Assembly: GCF_964656455.1 (NCBI RefSeq)
Contig: NC_135718.1
Location: 145,000,262 to 145,064,261 of the forward strand
Length of the DNA: 64,000 bases
Direction of reading: 5' to 3'
From: Halichoerus grypus
Taxonomy: Eukaryota > Chordata > Mammalia > Carnivora > Phocidae
The notes beneath the pieces were generated by a model. It was given only the letters and a program-made list of their open reading frames with translations, did not search any database and was not told the origin of the DNA. Shown piece by piece: positions 40,904 to 52,339 of the stretch; within the stretch, counting starts at the first letter, position 1, and each line of letters opens with the position of its first letter. Made by a program: the position numbers and the translations under genes.

Positions 40904-43900
40904 CATTTAGAAAATGCACATGTACCTTTGACCTAGCTACTACATATGTTCATACAATTAAAAACGGAATAATGACTCATTAACCAAACAAGTCCCAGAA
41001 AAAAATACTCATTTAATACAATCATAGCAACCTCCTCACTGTTTCCACTTCATTGCTGCTTATGTGAGTAAAAACAACATGCTAAATGGAGACTTTCAGA
41101 ACCCCATGGGACCAATTAATGCCACGTGACTTCCTCTCTGCCTTCCATGAAAATAACTATATTATAATGGTCTGTGATATTAATATCAGCTTTGGAAAAG
41201 CCAGGCAGTGGCTCCATAGGGAAGGAAGTGGCCTGAGCAAGGACTGTGGAATGTGCACTATTTGACAGACTGGAGGCCACGTCTTTTCATAAGCTCTATC
41301 ACATAGTTAAAAAAGGTGGGGACACCAAATGGGCTTGTGGGTTAATTAGGGTTAAAAGGCCACCAGGGTAGTCTACCTCTGATCTTGAACTCCAAGAAAA
41401 TGTGGTTATTGGGGGAAGTTTTAGAAATTCAAGTTCTCAGAAATAAAACCATTTCCAAAGCGTTTCTCCCCCCCTCCCCTGTCCCACTGAATTTCTCCAG
41501 ATTTCTGCCCACCACAGAGGAAGGATATATTTTGGCAGCCTCTGTTTGTGTTGGAGTGTAGACTTGGGATGAAGACTGGTGAGTGCACCTCCCAAGTGCG
41601 TTGAGTAGTTTGGTGGGGTTTTTCTAGTGACACCAGAAGGCAGGGCAGAACCAAAGGGAATATGAGGCACAGCATCAGAAGCCTTGCTACAGGACTCCTT
41701 CAAACGCAATTGTAGGAATCCCATGTCCATGTCTCACCCAGGTTCTCTCCTGGTCCAGACTCCCTGCAGCATCCTAGAGAGATTCAATGTTTTTCCTGTG
41801 GCCAAATTCTCCTCTCTAGCAAACGGCAGTGGTCCAGTTTTCTTGACTGTGGATTGTTGTGGTTCATTAACTCCACTCAAGGGTGGTCCCAAAGCACAGC
41901 GGAGAATAAAATTCGCCTGGGAGTAGGTGTTGACTGGTACATCTAGTGAACCAAGAGAAATTGCTTATGGCAAAAATCTAGATCTAATTTTTGGACGGTA
42001 GCTGATGATTTGGTCAGACAATGAGAGGATTAGAAGAAAAAAATATTGGAGAGTTGGTGATGAAGAACTTTAGGGAAGAAGTTGGATAAACTCCTTAGAA
42101 TGAACCCAGAGTATGAAAATATTTGTGCCTAATTGGCATGCTCACCAAAACCCTTCCACTGTGAAGAGATTTTATAATAATCAGGAGGAGAAAATGACAT
42201 TTATTAAAGATGACCTTCAGTCATGGTACTTGATCAATGGACTCATTAACAAAACAGATATGGTGGCAGGAATGAATGAATGACATGAACCCTAGTGACA
42301 AGGAAGGACTTCCTCCCATTATGGTGACCTGGCTGTCCCTGAGCTGAGTCCCCTACTGGTCAGAGTAGCAACCAGTCCTGAGCACTAGGATGGTACTCTT
42401 CCCAGGAGGGCCAACTACCTGGTAGAAACTACTTATATTAGACACTTTCATTGTGGTAGGGGAAGAAATTACCCACTGAAATAGACAACTATTTTATATT
42501 TAGGTTTGTTTTCACTGCCCCACTGTGCTTCTACTAACACTTCCTTCAGAGGTACTTCCTTAAATTCTTAAACATCATAATAGTATCCCTACTCTAGATT
42601 TTTAAATTTTATAATCATTGTGATTTTCTGGATATTTATTTTCCAAATCTCTTGAAATAACAGTTAGGATGACTCCTAATATACCACAATGCCATTCAAA
42701 TAAACTTTTGAAATAATTTAAACAAACTGACCTATAATAAAAATTTAAATTGTGAATAAGTTGCCCTAAGAAACTTACTTTACAGAGGAAGAAATAAGGC
42801 AATGGGCTGATGACTATAGAATTCACTGGTCTAACCATGTGTCCTACTATCCAGAAGCAACTGACCTTACAGAAAAACAGAATGATCTATTGAAGACTCA
42901 TGTGGTACCAGCAGCCAGCTGGTAGACAATGCCTTGCGAATTTATGATGTTGTCTCTCAGGATGAAGCATTTACTTTGAATTAATGATGAATAAATGGCA
43001 TTCTTTCTCCCTGTCCTAGAACACACAAATTCAGGAGCTTTGGGGGAAGAATCATGAGGGTACCACTCACAATTATATTGAATGACCCGCTATCACATTT
43101 CTGCATTCTGTCTCTGGGCTCTCCTGGTTTAGTACCCAATGGAGAATTGTTTCCACTAAGAAATTACAGTAATTCAGTGAAATTGGGAGCTGAACCACCC
43201 ATTTGGACATTTAGGAATTCTCATGCCCCTGGAGGAAGAGGAGGAAGAAGGAGGAAGTTGAATTTTTGATGGGTTGAGTGATCCTGACTACTGAAAAGAA
43301 GAAAAGGATGGACCATGGACACAACCCAAGGGCACTTTTTGTACTATTATTTTGAGTGGTAAAGATGAGCAGAAGACTATTGCAAGCTTATGCAAGCAGG
43401 AAAGACAAGAGATTAGGTTTCTCAAGAGTGAAGATTCAGGTTTAGTTTGCCCTTCTGTGTGCTTGCAGAGAGAATGTGAAATAGCATTTGGGGGAAAGCT
43501 ACAAACACTAGCTATGGTCTACATGTAGAAATGCCTACTGTGCATAGAATCTGTTGGTGGTAGTTATAATTACTCTTTAACTAAACTTCAGTTTTAGAAA
43601 TTTGCGATGGGATTATAACAGGAAGAATAGGCAACAGCCAAAGAATTTGGACTGAAAGTGGAGGGAGAAGATAATTAAACTTTGTATTTTCTCTGTTTGG
43701 GGAAAGGGTGAGTGTGTTTTTGGTTGCACAAAATGGGTTATCTACACTGTGTAGAAATATTTTTGTAAGTGTAAGTTTGGGAGGAAGTATTTATAAGGTT
43801 GTAAGGCAGGTGAAGAGACTAGATTATAATAGATTATAATAGACTTGACTATTTAGAATCTCAGTATTCTCTTTATTTGGGAGGAATCCCCCAAAGGTGT

Positions 43901-45034
43901 GCTGGCAGGACCCCACTTTCCATTAGGAAAACCAAAAGAGGCAGATATTTCCTCTCTCTGCTCCTGACATCAGTATATCCATTGGCCTAGACTTGGCAAT
44001 CCTATTTAAGGTCCCATGCAGGACTTTGAAACCTGAGGGGCCGATGTATAGACCAAGGGGCAGGTAAGAAGCTATTTATGCTGGCAGGGACAGCAGAGTT
44101 GAGAGAGCCCTGAGGTGGGGTTGGCTAGTGTCTATTGTGGACGTGGTGAGAAGGAAAGCAACAGTACCTGCTGAGAGCTGGTGACATTTTCACCTGTTGG
44201 TTCCAGTGCTGTCATCCCAGCTATGTTTCTGGCTTACTTCCCATCCATTTTCTGAGTCAGGTTTTCTCCAGCCTTCTTATTGACTTGGGAGTTTCCAATA
44301 TCCTTCCAATTTATTATTTTCCTGCTTAGATGGCCAGAGTTAATTCTCATTATATGTGCAGTGGTACAATGGCTCAAGGTACCATTCATTCTACCTGGAT
44401 GACCTCACTGCTGGCTTCTGTTGTCGTGTTGGGGTTGGTCACTGTCTTGGTGCAAGACTCCTCTTTTCACCGAAGGCTTGTTACTCTCCTAGCTTTCCAT
44501 GTTGTGTCTGTCTATACTTCCTTTATCAGTCGAGAAGAACCTTTCCCTCTGAGAGCATGCCATGGTTTTTCCTCGGGACTGGTTTAGGAGACAATAGGAG
44601 GAAATCACTATGAAGCAAGCACAGCTGTCCTTGAAATTGATTCCAGCTATTTGTGGAGATTGATTAGATGGGTTCTGACTACCTTTATTCAAGGTAAATT
44701 CCTTTCTCATCAGGTTAAAGTTATACTAATTTGCTTTCCATTTTTATACTGTAAATTCATTTCCTGGATCTGGCAGTTAACTTCAATATGTTCCAGACTT
44801 CTTCCCAGACAGCCCTTTGGGACGTTAGAAGTTTATCTCCTTGGTGTTCCTTATTCTGACACATTTAAACTCTTCCCCAATAAAAACAGGGGATTAGGGA
44901 GCCTTAGCCATTGATATACAATTTCAGATGGACAGAGGTCCACTCAGAGATACAATTTAGCTTAGACCTCTTGATCTGAAAGGGCCCATTGAGAATAAAG
45001 GAAAAGCAAAATATTTTGAATAGAAAGAAATGAT
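40601..45034. other. 4.4-kb interval, largely unassigned
   Basis: Apart from the CT/GT microsatellite at 40860-40902, I recognise no gene or repeat with confidence. Around 44.2-44.9 kb some phrasing is LTR-like ('gatggccagagttaattctc', 'ttcccaataaaaacagg'-like text) but not enough to name. Frames up to 97 codons show no domain. Confidence 0.4.
40860..40902. repeat. (CT)13(GT)8 compound microsatellite
   Basis: Thirteen CT units (40861-40886) pass directly into eight GT units (40887-40902), with no interruption. Likely length-polymorphic. Confidence 0.97.
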
Positions 45035-45410
45035 CATGCATTCATGTAAATTTTTCATTCAACAAGTATTTTTTGAGGAGCTATTATGCGCCAGGTATTA
45101 CCTTATTCACTGGAGATTTATATATGAACAAATAAAATGTCTTACACTTATTTGGGGGGATACAGATGGTAAATGGATAAAAAAAGAATCTGTGTTCAAT
45201 GAGGTATGGCAGGAGCATGTTCACATGTTCAAGAAACTATGAAACGGCCAGTGTACCTGCAGAGTGAGCAATAGGGCAATATTAGATATAGTGGGAAAGC
45301 AGAGAGTGCAGGACCTTGAGAACATTGGAAGGCTTTGGCTTAAGGATGGAAAGACATTTGAGGATTTCAACCAAGGAATGACATTATCCAACCTACATTT
45401 TTTTTGTAAG
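45035..45410 (-). repeat. Ancient L2-like interspersed repeat, antisense
   Basis: Starts like an antisense L2 3' end ('caacaagtattttttgagga', 'gctattatgcgccaggtatt'). It continues with 'gaaacggccagtgtacctgc', 'agagtgagcaatagggcaat' and 'ggaatgacattatccaac', matching the same kind of old repeat seen at 19.9-20.3 and 59.0-59.8 kb. Family uncertain. Confidence 0.45.
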
Positions 45411-45418
45411 GGCAAGTA

Positions 45419-45745
45419 CAATTTTTTTTTTAAATTGAGGTAAAATTTACATGCGGTGAAATCATAGATTTTAAAGTGAATCTGTCAGTATATACAACCC
45501 TGTAACTAACACCTCTGTTAAAATAAAATATATTGTCATCATCCCATAAATTTTTCTAATTTCCCTTCCCAGTCAATTCTTGCCCCCAGGAAACCACTAT
45601 TCCAATTTTAATCAAAATAAATTAGTTATATTTGTCCTAGAATTACATTAAATAGAATCATATGGTACCTACTCTCATGTGGCTGGCTTCTTCTACTCAG
45701 CATAGTGCTTTGGAGAGTCACTCATATACAAATCAGTAGTTCATT
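45419..45745 (-). mobile_element. Old L1M 3' UTR, antisense (outermost layer, left)
   Basis: Reads 'taaattgaggtaaaatttac', 'gtatatacaaccctgtaact', 'aacacctctgttaaaataaa', 'ttcccagtcaattcttgccc', 'ggaaaccactattccaattt' and 'ctggcttcttctactcagca'. This is L1M 3' sequence in antisense. It stops at 'agtagttcatt' and resumes at 47441, after the inserted L1. Confidence 0.82.
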
Positions 45746-46251
45746 TTTTAAAATTGAAATATAATTGACATTATATTAGTTTCAGGTGCACAACATTATG
45801 ATTCAATATCGTGCACATTGTGAAATAATCACCGCGATGAGTCTAGTTAACATCTATCACCATATGTAGTTACAAAATATTTTTTCTTGTGATGAGAACT
45901 TTTAAGACTTACTCTCTTAACAACTTTCAGATATTTAATACAGTGTTACTGACTATAGTCACCATACTCTACATTACATCCCATGACTTATTTATTTTAT
46001 AACTGGAAGTGTATACTTTTTTGATGCCCTTCACCCATTTCACACACCCTCCACCCTTAGTAACCACTAATGTGTTCTCTGTATCTATGATCTCTGTTTT
46101 ATTTTTGTTTTTAGAATCCACATATAAGTGAGATCATATGGTATTTGTCTTTCTTTGTCTTATTTTTACTTAGCATAATGCTCTCAAGGTCCATTCATGT
46201 TGTCACAAAATGGCAAGATTTAATTCTTTCTTATGGCTGAATAATATTCTA

Positions 46252-46294
<43 letters not shown>

Positions 46295-46320
46295 ATATCT
46301 TCTGTATCCATTCATTATTG
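45746..46320 (-). mobile_element. L1MA-type L1, antisense (second layer, part 1)
   Basis: Inserted into the older L1 with an 11-bp TSD: 'agtagttcatt' (45735-45745) and 'aggagttcatt' (47431-47441), one mismatch. Landmarks are 'cttgtgatgagaacttttaa', 'ttactgactatagtcaccat', 'tataactggaagtgtatact' and 'atataagtgagatcatatgg'. It holds a (CA)n run at 46254-46293. Confidence 0.88.
46254..46293. repeat. (CA)n microsatellite inside the L1
   Basis: Twenty CA units where the L1 consensus has a TA-rich 'tgtatatatatacc' stretch. The repeat expanded after the L1 inserted. Confidence 0.95.
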
Positions 46321-46799
46321 TCTTTTTTTTAAATTTTTTATTATTATGTTAATCACCATACATTACATCATTAGTTTTTGATGTAGTGTTCCATGATTCA
46401 ATGTTTGTGCATAACACCCGGTGCTCCATGCAGAACGTGCCCTCCTTAATACCCATCACCAGGCTAACCCATCCCCCACCACCCTCCCCTCTAGAACCCT
46501 CAGTTTGTTTTTCAGAGTCCATCGTCTCTCATGGTTCGTCTCCCCCTCTGATTTCCCCCCTTCGTTCTCCCCTCCTGCTATCTTCTTCTTTTTTTTTTTT
46601 TCTTATATTGCATTATTTGTTTCAGAGGTACAGGTCTGTGATTCAACAGTCTTGCACAATTCACAGCGCTCACCATAGCACATACCCTCCCCAATGTCTA
46701 TCACTCAGCCACCTCATCCCTCCCACCCCACCCCCCACTACAGCAACCCTCAGTTTGTTTCCTGAGATTAAGAATTCCTCATATCAGTGAGGTCATATG
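46321..46799 (-). mobile_element. Young carnivore L1 3' end, antisense, 18-bp TSD (third layer)
   Basis: Flanked by exact 'tgtatccattcattattg' at 46303-46320 and 46800-46817. Starts with a T-rich tail, then 'atgttaatcaccatacatta', 'catgattcaatgtttgtgca', 'gtgctccatgcagaacgtgc', a C-rich 3' UTR, and 'aacagtcttgcacaattcac', ending 'tcagtgaggtcatatg'. The 134-codon plus-strand frame over it is spurious. Confidence 0.95.
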
Positions 46800-46957
46800 T
46801 GTATCCATTCATTATTGATGGACACTTAGGTTGCTTCCATGTCTTAGCTTTTGTAAATAATGCTGCAGTGCACCTAGGGGTGCATATATACTTTTGAGTT
46901 CGTGTTTTTATTTTTTCAGATAAATACCTAGAAGCAGAATTGCTGAATTATGGTAGT
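46800..46957 (-). mobile_element. L1MA-type L1, antisense (second layer, part 2)
   Basis: L1MA order resumes after the young L1: 'gatggacacttaggttgctt', 'gtaaataatgctgcagtgca', 'cctaggggtgcatatatact' and 'gaagcagaattgctgaatta'. It stops at the SINEC target site. Confidence 0.88.
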
Positions 46958-46973
46958 TTCTCTGTAATTTTTT

Positions 46974-47164
46974 TAAAGATTTATTTATCTGAGGGTGAAA
47001 GAGCATGAGCATAAGCAGGTGGGGCAGGGAGAGGGAGAGAGAATCTCAAGCAGACTCAGTACTGAGTGCGGAGCCTGATTCAGGGCTTGATCTCAGGATC
47101 CTGAGATCATGATGTAAACCAAAACCAAGAGTCTGACGCTTAACTGACTGCGCCACCCAGGTGC
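46974..47164 (-). mobile_element. SINEC, antisense, 16-bp TSD (third layer)
   Basis: Inserted in the L1MA: 'ttctctgtaatttttt' at 46958-46973 and 47165-47180. The element reads 'aaagatttatttatctgagg', a GA-rich segment, 'gatctcaggatcctgagatc' and the head 'gcgccacccaggtgc'. Internal sites are diverged, so it is older than the SINEC at 29.7 kb. Confidence 0.94.
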
Positions 47165-47180
47165 TTCTCTGTAATTTTTT

Positions 47181-47430
47181 GAGAAACCTCCATACTGTTT
47201 TCCATAAAGGCTGCACAATTTACATTCCCAACAACAGTGCACAAGGTTTCCCTTTTCTCCACATTCTCACCAACACTTGTTATTTCTTGTTTGATTACAG
47301 CTATTCTAACAGGTGTGAGGTGGTATCTCATTGTGGTTTTGATTTTTCATTTCCCTGATGATTAGTGATGTTGAGCATTTTTTTTAATGTACCTGTTGCC
47401 TATCTGTTTGTCTTCTTTAGGAAAATGTTT
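47181..47430 (-). mobile_element. L1MA-type L1, antisense (second layer, part 3)
   Basis: Continues the L1MA: 'aacctccatactgttttcca', 'caacagtgcacaaggtttcc', 'caccaacacttgttatttct', 'aacaggtgtgaggtggtatc' and 'gtctt-ctttaggaaaatg'. It ends at the 11-bp TSD. The L1 was 5'-truncated here. Confidence 0.88.
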
Positions 47431-47441
47431 AGGAGTTCATT

Positions 47442-47810
47442 CTTTTTATTGCCAAATAGTAATCCATTGTATGACTACATTACAAGTTATCCATTCTACT
47501 GTCGATAGTTATTTGGGTTATTTTGTTTGATTTGTTTTGCTTTGTTTATTTTTGCCATTATTAATAAAGCTTCTGTGAACATTCCTGCCATGTCTTTTTT
47601 TTTTTTTTCTTTTTGGACACCTTTTCATTTCGCTTTAGTAAATACCTAAAAGGGTAATTTCTGGGTCATAGAGTAAATGTATCTTTAACCTTTTAAGAGG
47701 TTGACTAATACCTTTTGAAAGAGGTACCAGTTTATACTTCCATCAGCAATATAAGAGCGTCCTGGTTGCTCTACATTCTCTAGAAAATTTGGTGCTTTCA
47801 GCTTTTGAAA
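47442..47810 (-). mobile_element. Old L1M ORF2 tail, antisense (outermost layer, right)
   Basis: Resumes exactly where the outer L1 was interrupted: 'attgccaaatagtaatccat', 'tgtcgatagttatttgggtt', 'attaataaagcttctgtgaa', 'taaatacctaaaagggtaat' and 'cagtttatacttccatcagc'. This corresponds to the ORF2 C-terminal region read in reverse. Confidence 0.8.
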
Positions 47811-49660
47811 TTTTAGCTGTATCTTACTATATCTTACTTCTACACGTTTTAAATCTCACCTTACAGTGTTATCAGTTTTGCTTTAAAGAGTCAATTTTTT
47901 AAAAAGAAGTTATAAGAAGAAAAGAAACATTTTATAATAAACCACTTATTTATTATTTCGAGTACTCTTTATTTCTTCCTGTGGGTTCTAGTTTCTATCT
48001 GGTATCATTTATCTTCACCCTGAAGAAAATCCTTTGGTTTTTCTTGTAGTAAGTTCTATCAACTTTTGATTATTTGAAGATTTCATTGTTTTAGCCTCCT
48101 TTGTGAAGGATGTTTTAATTGATTATATGATTCGATCCTGTGTTGATAGTGGGGTTTTTCCCTTTGGTCATCTTAAAGATGACATTCCATTATCTTCTGG
48201 CCACCATTGTTCCTGAGGAGAAGTTAACTGTAATTTATATCACTGTTTCTCTGTATATAATGTATGTTTTTCCTTTGGATGCTTTCAGAATTTTTCTCTT
48301 CATCTTCGGTTTTCAGCAGTTTGACTGTAGTGTGCCTACATGTAATTTTTCTCTCTTGATTTAGTCTGCTTGGGGTTTGGTGAGCTTTCGATCTGTAAGT
48401 TGGTATTTTGGAATAAATATGGGAAACTCTTAGTTATTACTTCTCCTTTTGGGACTCCAAATACATGCATATTAGACAGTTTTAATTGTCCCGTAAATAC
48501 TTATGTATTTATTTTTCAATTGTTATTTCTCTGTTCTTCTGCCATTTCCAGTCTATCTTTCTGCCATCTCATTCATCTAGTGAATTTTTAATTTAAATTA
48601 TTATTCCAGTTTAATAATTTTTATTTGATTCTTTATTTTCTAGTTCCATTTCTTTGTTGATATTCCCTATATCTTCATTCATGAAGGTCATATTTTCCTT
48701 TAATACTTTGAACATATTTTCCTTTATTTCCTTGACAATATTTTATCATAATCATTTTAAATTCCTTGTTATATCCAATATCTGGGCCATCTCAGGATAG
48801 GTTTTTATTGATTTCTTTTTTTTTTCTTGATTTGGGTCCCATTTTCCTTTTTCTTTGCATATTTTGGTATTTCTGATCATGTGCTGAACTTTGTGAATGC
48901 TACATTGTCGAGGTTCTGAAGCATACTGAGTTTTGGTTTAGTAGGAAGTTCATGACTAGTTGTTTACAATGAGCTTCTAAAGACTTTGTTTTCTGCTTTA
49001 TTATGGCAGATCTATGGAGAGCCTAAAGTGTTTCCCACCCCCATCCCCACTTGGGGGTAAGGGGAAGCAATCTCCAAATTCTGTCTCCCCTGAGAATTTT
49101 GTTAGAGCCTTGTTTAAAGCCTTTTTAGGGCAGATACAGAGTAGGAATTCCTACAGAGTATAGTCCTGACTCTTATGGATTGGCCTTTCTGACACTCTGG
49201 CTGCACCTGAACTCCAACATCCCCAAGTACTGCCCATTCCTCTAGTATCTTTATTTTAGTCACAAACTCCTAGCAGCAACTCTCTGGATAGCCTCAAGTA
49301 GTCTTGTCCTGTGCATGTTTAGCCCAGCTATCAGCCAAGGACTTGCAGTTTTCCTCACCTGGGCTTTTGAGAAGTTCCTTCCTCCCTGGTTACCTATCCT
49401 TTAGATTCTAGTTGCTTCACTATTCTGAACTCTGATATATACTAAGTCAATACAGCTCCATGCACTAAGATTGTGAACTTACTCTTAGTACAATTGTGTA
49501 GCTTCTTATTTTCCTCAGGAATCACAAGTGTTTCATTGCCTGTTACCCAACGCCTGATAACAGTTGCTCATATATTTTTCTAGTTCTGTGGTTGTTTATT
49601 GTGTGAGGACTGGTATAGTACCAGTTACTTTGTCCTGGCCAGAAGCAAAGGAATTCCCTC
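47811..49660 (-). mobile_element. Antisense L1 ORF1/5' region or HAL1-like relic
   Basis: Continues antisense with blocks of L1 ORF1: 'gatgctttcagaatttttct', 'cagcagtttgactgtagtgt', 'gtctgcttggggtttggtga', 'cttttgggactccaaataca', then the coiled-coil part ('agttccatttctttgttga', 'aatatctgggccatctcagg'), then 5' sequence ending near 'ctggccagaagcaaagg'. The ORF2 reverse-transcriptase region is missing between this and 47810. That fits HAL1 (half-L1) or two merged insertions. Confidence 0.6.
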
Positions 49661-51089
49661 TTTAAGCAAATTTCCCCACTTCCCCTCCGTGGTTTTAGCA
49701 CACTTGGTCTGTGAACCACACTGCCTTAGATACTGGTTCTGTGCCTGGACAACCTAGCCTGTCCTCTTCCTCCAGGAAATTTTATTTTGTAAGCCTTTTA
49801 GCTCTTCTTTGTTACCAGACCTTTATTGGGATTATCTTCACCCACCCAAACTCATCTTCCAAGCTGAAAATCCTGGTATTCATTCAAGCTGTGGGTTTCT
49901 GGTCCCTTTTCTCCCAGAATGTCCTGGGCTTCTAGTGTAAACTGGCCCATCTTCTCTTCCTCTCTCCTCTTCACTACTCTGTATAGCAAACAAGCAGTAC
50001 AAAAACAACAAAAGGTCCTATCAAATACTAATTCTAGGACAATAGATGCTTAGTTGCCCTCCCTATATTAACATGCCTAAGAGGGCTGCTCAGGACCATT
50101 CCCTAACTTAAGCAAACTAAAGCAAGACAAAACAAAACAAGTGCATTCCAGTAGGTTTTGGTAAATAATCAAAGTTGTTAAGGAATATACTCCCAGCTCA
50201 CACAGGTCGCCAGGGGCAGAATTAGCTATAATACTGCCCCTTGAACTCACAGAGGCTGTTTTTCCAGTGCATACACTTGGCAACAATTTACAATTCTTAG
50301 ATTGACTAGCCGCTCAACAGAGTTCAGTAGGACTGAGAGAGTTATACTTTGGATGGGGTGGTGATGGTGGTGTGTGCGGGTGTGTGTGGGTGTGTGTGGG
50401 TGTGTGTGGCAGGCAGGGTGCAGTTGTGGATGGCATAGGAAAAGCCAGATCTGTCGATAGGGTGCTGCTGTGGGTGGACAGGAAATAGGGCAGGAGCTCT
50501 CAGTACCTGGGGATGGCAGAGGGGTGCTATTGGGACTGGCCCTGTCTAGCTCTCTCTAGTAACTAGAGAATAGTTCCAATGAGCGTTCCCTAATTTAGGG
50601 TCAGCTCCTTTTGCCTCTCTGGTGGTTTTCACATTTACAGTATCTCTGATGATACCTATCTCCCTGCTCCCCTGTGCAAAAGGACATTTCTTTCCAGACT
50701 TGAGCCCTTGGCTATGTTGAGAGAAAACTGAAACTCATTTTGAAAATCAGACATGCCTGGGCTCTGCAGCCTCTGGAGGGTCTCCCCATCCTCTCATTTC
50801 ACTGGGTCCTGTTGGACAAGTGACTAGGGGGTTGGGTACTTCTTGCCTCTGCTTCCTCCTTCCCTCTCCAAAGATACTCAGGGTCCACCCCCTGGTGATG
50901 CAGTCTCCCCTAAGAAACAGAATGCACCCAAGCAGTCCTAAGGGGAGGGGAGCTGTCTCCCCACCCCCACGTTTTCCCCCCAGTGTAGCTTTGCTGTGTT
51001 GCAGCACATTCAGCAAAACCTATAGGGAGCTCCTCGGCAGGGCGGCTTTGATGATTTCTTCAGACACATGGAGCAGACTGACAAATTGA
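49661..51089. other. Unassigned interval before the CpG-rich block
   Basis: A 10-bp repeat lies at 50370-50409. From about 50.75 kb the sequence becomes richer in G and C. Overlapping 89-codon frames on both strands at 50.75-51.09 kb have no family resemblance. Confidence 0.4.
50370..50409. repeat. (TGTGTGTGGG)n minisatellite-like run
   Basis: About four tandem copies of the 10-mer TGTGTGTGGG, the last ending GGC. Three GGG runs with 7-nt loops. Confidence 0.9.
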
Positions 51090-51283
51090 CTTTCAAGTGA
51101 AAGGTCAGTGCCGAGAACCGAAAGGATAGAGCATCTGGATTCACAATTAAAACGCCCGCAGAGCACGGTTTGCAGCTCCGGCGTCTCATTGTGAAGGAGG
51201 TGCTGTCAGAGGGACTCATTTGGCAGCCGCGTCTGACTCTGGCCCGGGATGGGAGAAATAAAAATTCCTTTTGGTTGGTCTGC

Positions 51284-51294
51284 GCGCGTGCGCA
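51284..51294 (-). promoter_or_regulatory. NRF1-type motif
   Basis: The minus strand reads TGCGCACGCGC, matching the NRF1 consensus YGCGCAYGCGC. NRF1 sites are characteristic of CpG-island promoters of housekeeping and mitochondrial-function genes. Six CpGs kept within about 20 bp is itself notable in this AT-rich window. Confidence 0.55.
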
Positions 51295-51295
51295 G

Positions 51296-51414
51296 CACAC
51301 CCGGGATGTCGTGTGGGTGTCTGAAGAGAGCTCTCGCTCTTTGGCAGAAGCAGAAACAGCTTTCTGCTAACTCAGTTCTGCCCCAGAGTTGACCTCCAGC
51401 GTGTTCTGTCCAGG
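51296..51414 (+). other. Possible non-coding first exon ending at a strong donor
   Basis: The sequence ends CAGG|GTGAGT, with the donor GT at 51415-51416 matching the consensus well. The start is unknown; I placed it just after the NRF1 motif. The overlapping 66-codon frame (51170-51370) resembles no known protein and stops before the donor, so any exon would be 5' UTR or lncRNA. Confidence 0.28.
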
Positions 51415-51480
51415 GTGAGTAGCATCTCAGAAGCGCGGGCTGGCTCATCGCGGTGCCCAGCTCACGTAGCTGTGGGTTCA

Positions 51481-52339
51481 AGAACACTGACGGTGGAGTT
51501 TGAAAACCAAGTTTAATCACTGATTTGCTCTCTGACCTTGGGCCAAATGTCTTCTCCAAGGTAGATGGGGCTGCCCCCAGACACCTGCGGAACATGTCCC
51601 TGCTCATCCAGTTTAATAGGAAGCGGGACCCCGTCAACGCCGTTCCTCTAGGTGACTTGGTCGTAAGAACATTTGTTGTTTCCAGTTTACAAAGTGTTTC
51701 CATACTCCAAGATATGATGAAAGAAAACAGGATATTCCTAAGAAGTGCCTGAAGTTCAGGACCCCAGAAAGTGCTGTGTAGTTTGGGGGCCCAGAAAACC
51801 TAGAACTCTGTTTCCTCAGGACGCTTTATCTGCCCACCGCTTGCTTTTGAGTTCTTACTGGTATCATTAAGCAGGTAGATGATAAAACCCTGTAATGACA
51901 CCATTCATTATGGGATGTTTACTTTCCCCCCTCTTTGCAGCAGTGAGCCCCGCAGGAGATCTTTAAAATCTCTGTTGAGTGATGGGACACAAACCTCTCC
52001 ACAGTGCAGGTTCTGCTTGTCCTGCTACCTCAGCCCAGCAGGTGGTTCCACTTTGGGGGGCACTTAGGAAGGGATATTTATAGCTCACTCTTTCCCTTCT
52101 TCCTCCTCCCAGGAAGCGTCAAGATAATGAAATTAAGCTTGTGGTAGAAAGTGTTGAAGAACGTGGCTAGGAAGAGAGAGACAGAAGCTGGGCATGGAGT
52201 TCAGAAGGTCTTGGTCTGAAAAAACAAACAAACAAACAAAAAAACAACCCAGTGTTTTCTGTTAAGTAAGAACACCAGAGGAGGGTCTGAGCCCCTGTCT
52301 GCACCGGTTGGAAGCCAAGGCATCTTTTGCTTTAATAAT
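51481..52339. other. Unassigned interval after the CpG block
   Basis: Residual CpGs continue to about 51.65 kb. A (CAAA)n run sits at 52219-52248. No exon or transposon recognised. Confidence 0.4.

Larger units (their letters stand above)
51090..51480. promoter_or_regulatory. CpG-dense, promoter-like segment
   Basis: The only place in the window with dense CpG: by eye about two dozen in ~390 bp, against near absence elsewhere. It contains an NRF1-type element (51284-51294), 'cccggg' twice and 'agcgcggg'. A strong splice donor lies at 51415. No repeat explains the composition. I infer a promoter or first exon of an unidentified transcript on the plus strand. An enhancer or decayed CpG island is the alternative. 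Confidence 0.45.

Noticed and set aside
46386..46790. 134-codon plus-strand frame
   Set aside because: It reads the antisense strand of a young L1 3' UTR; the same phrase recurs at 55484-55675 and 20631-20999 because they share the L1.
51170..51370. 66-codon frame as a small protein from the CpG-rich block
   Set aside because: No family resemblance. It ends before the donor site, and open frames are common in GC-richer DNA.
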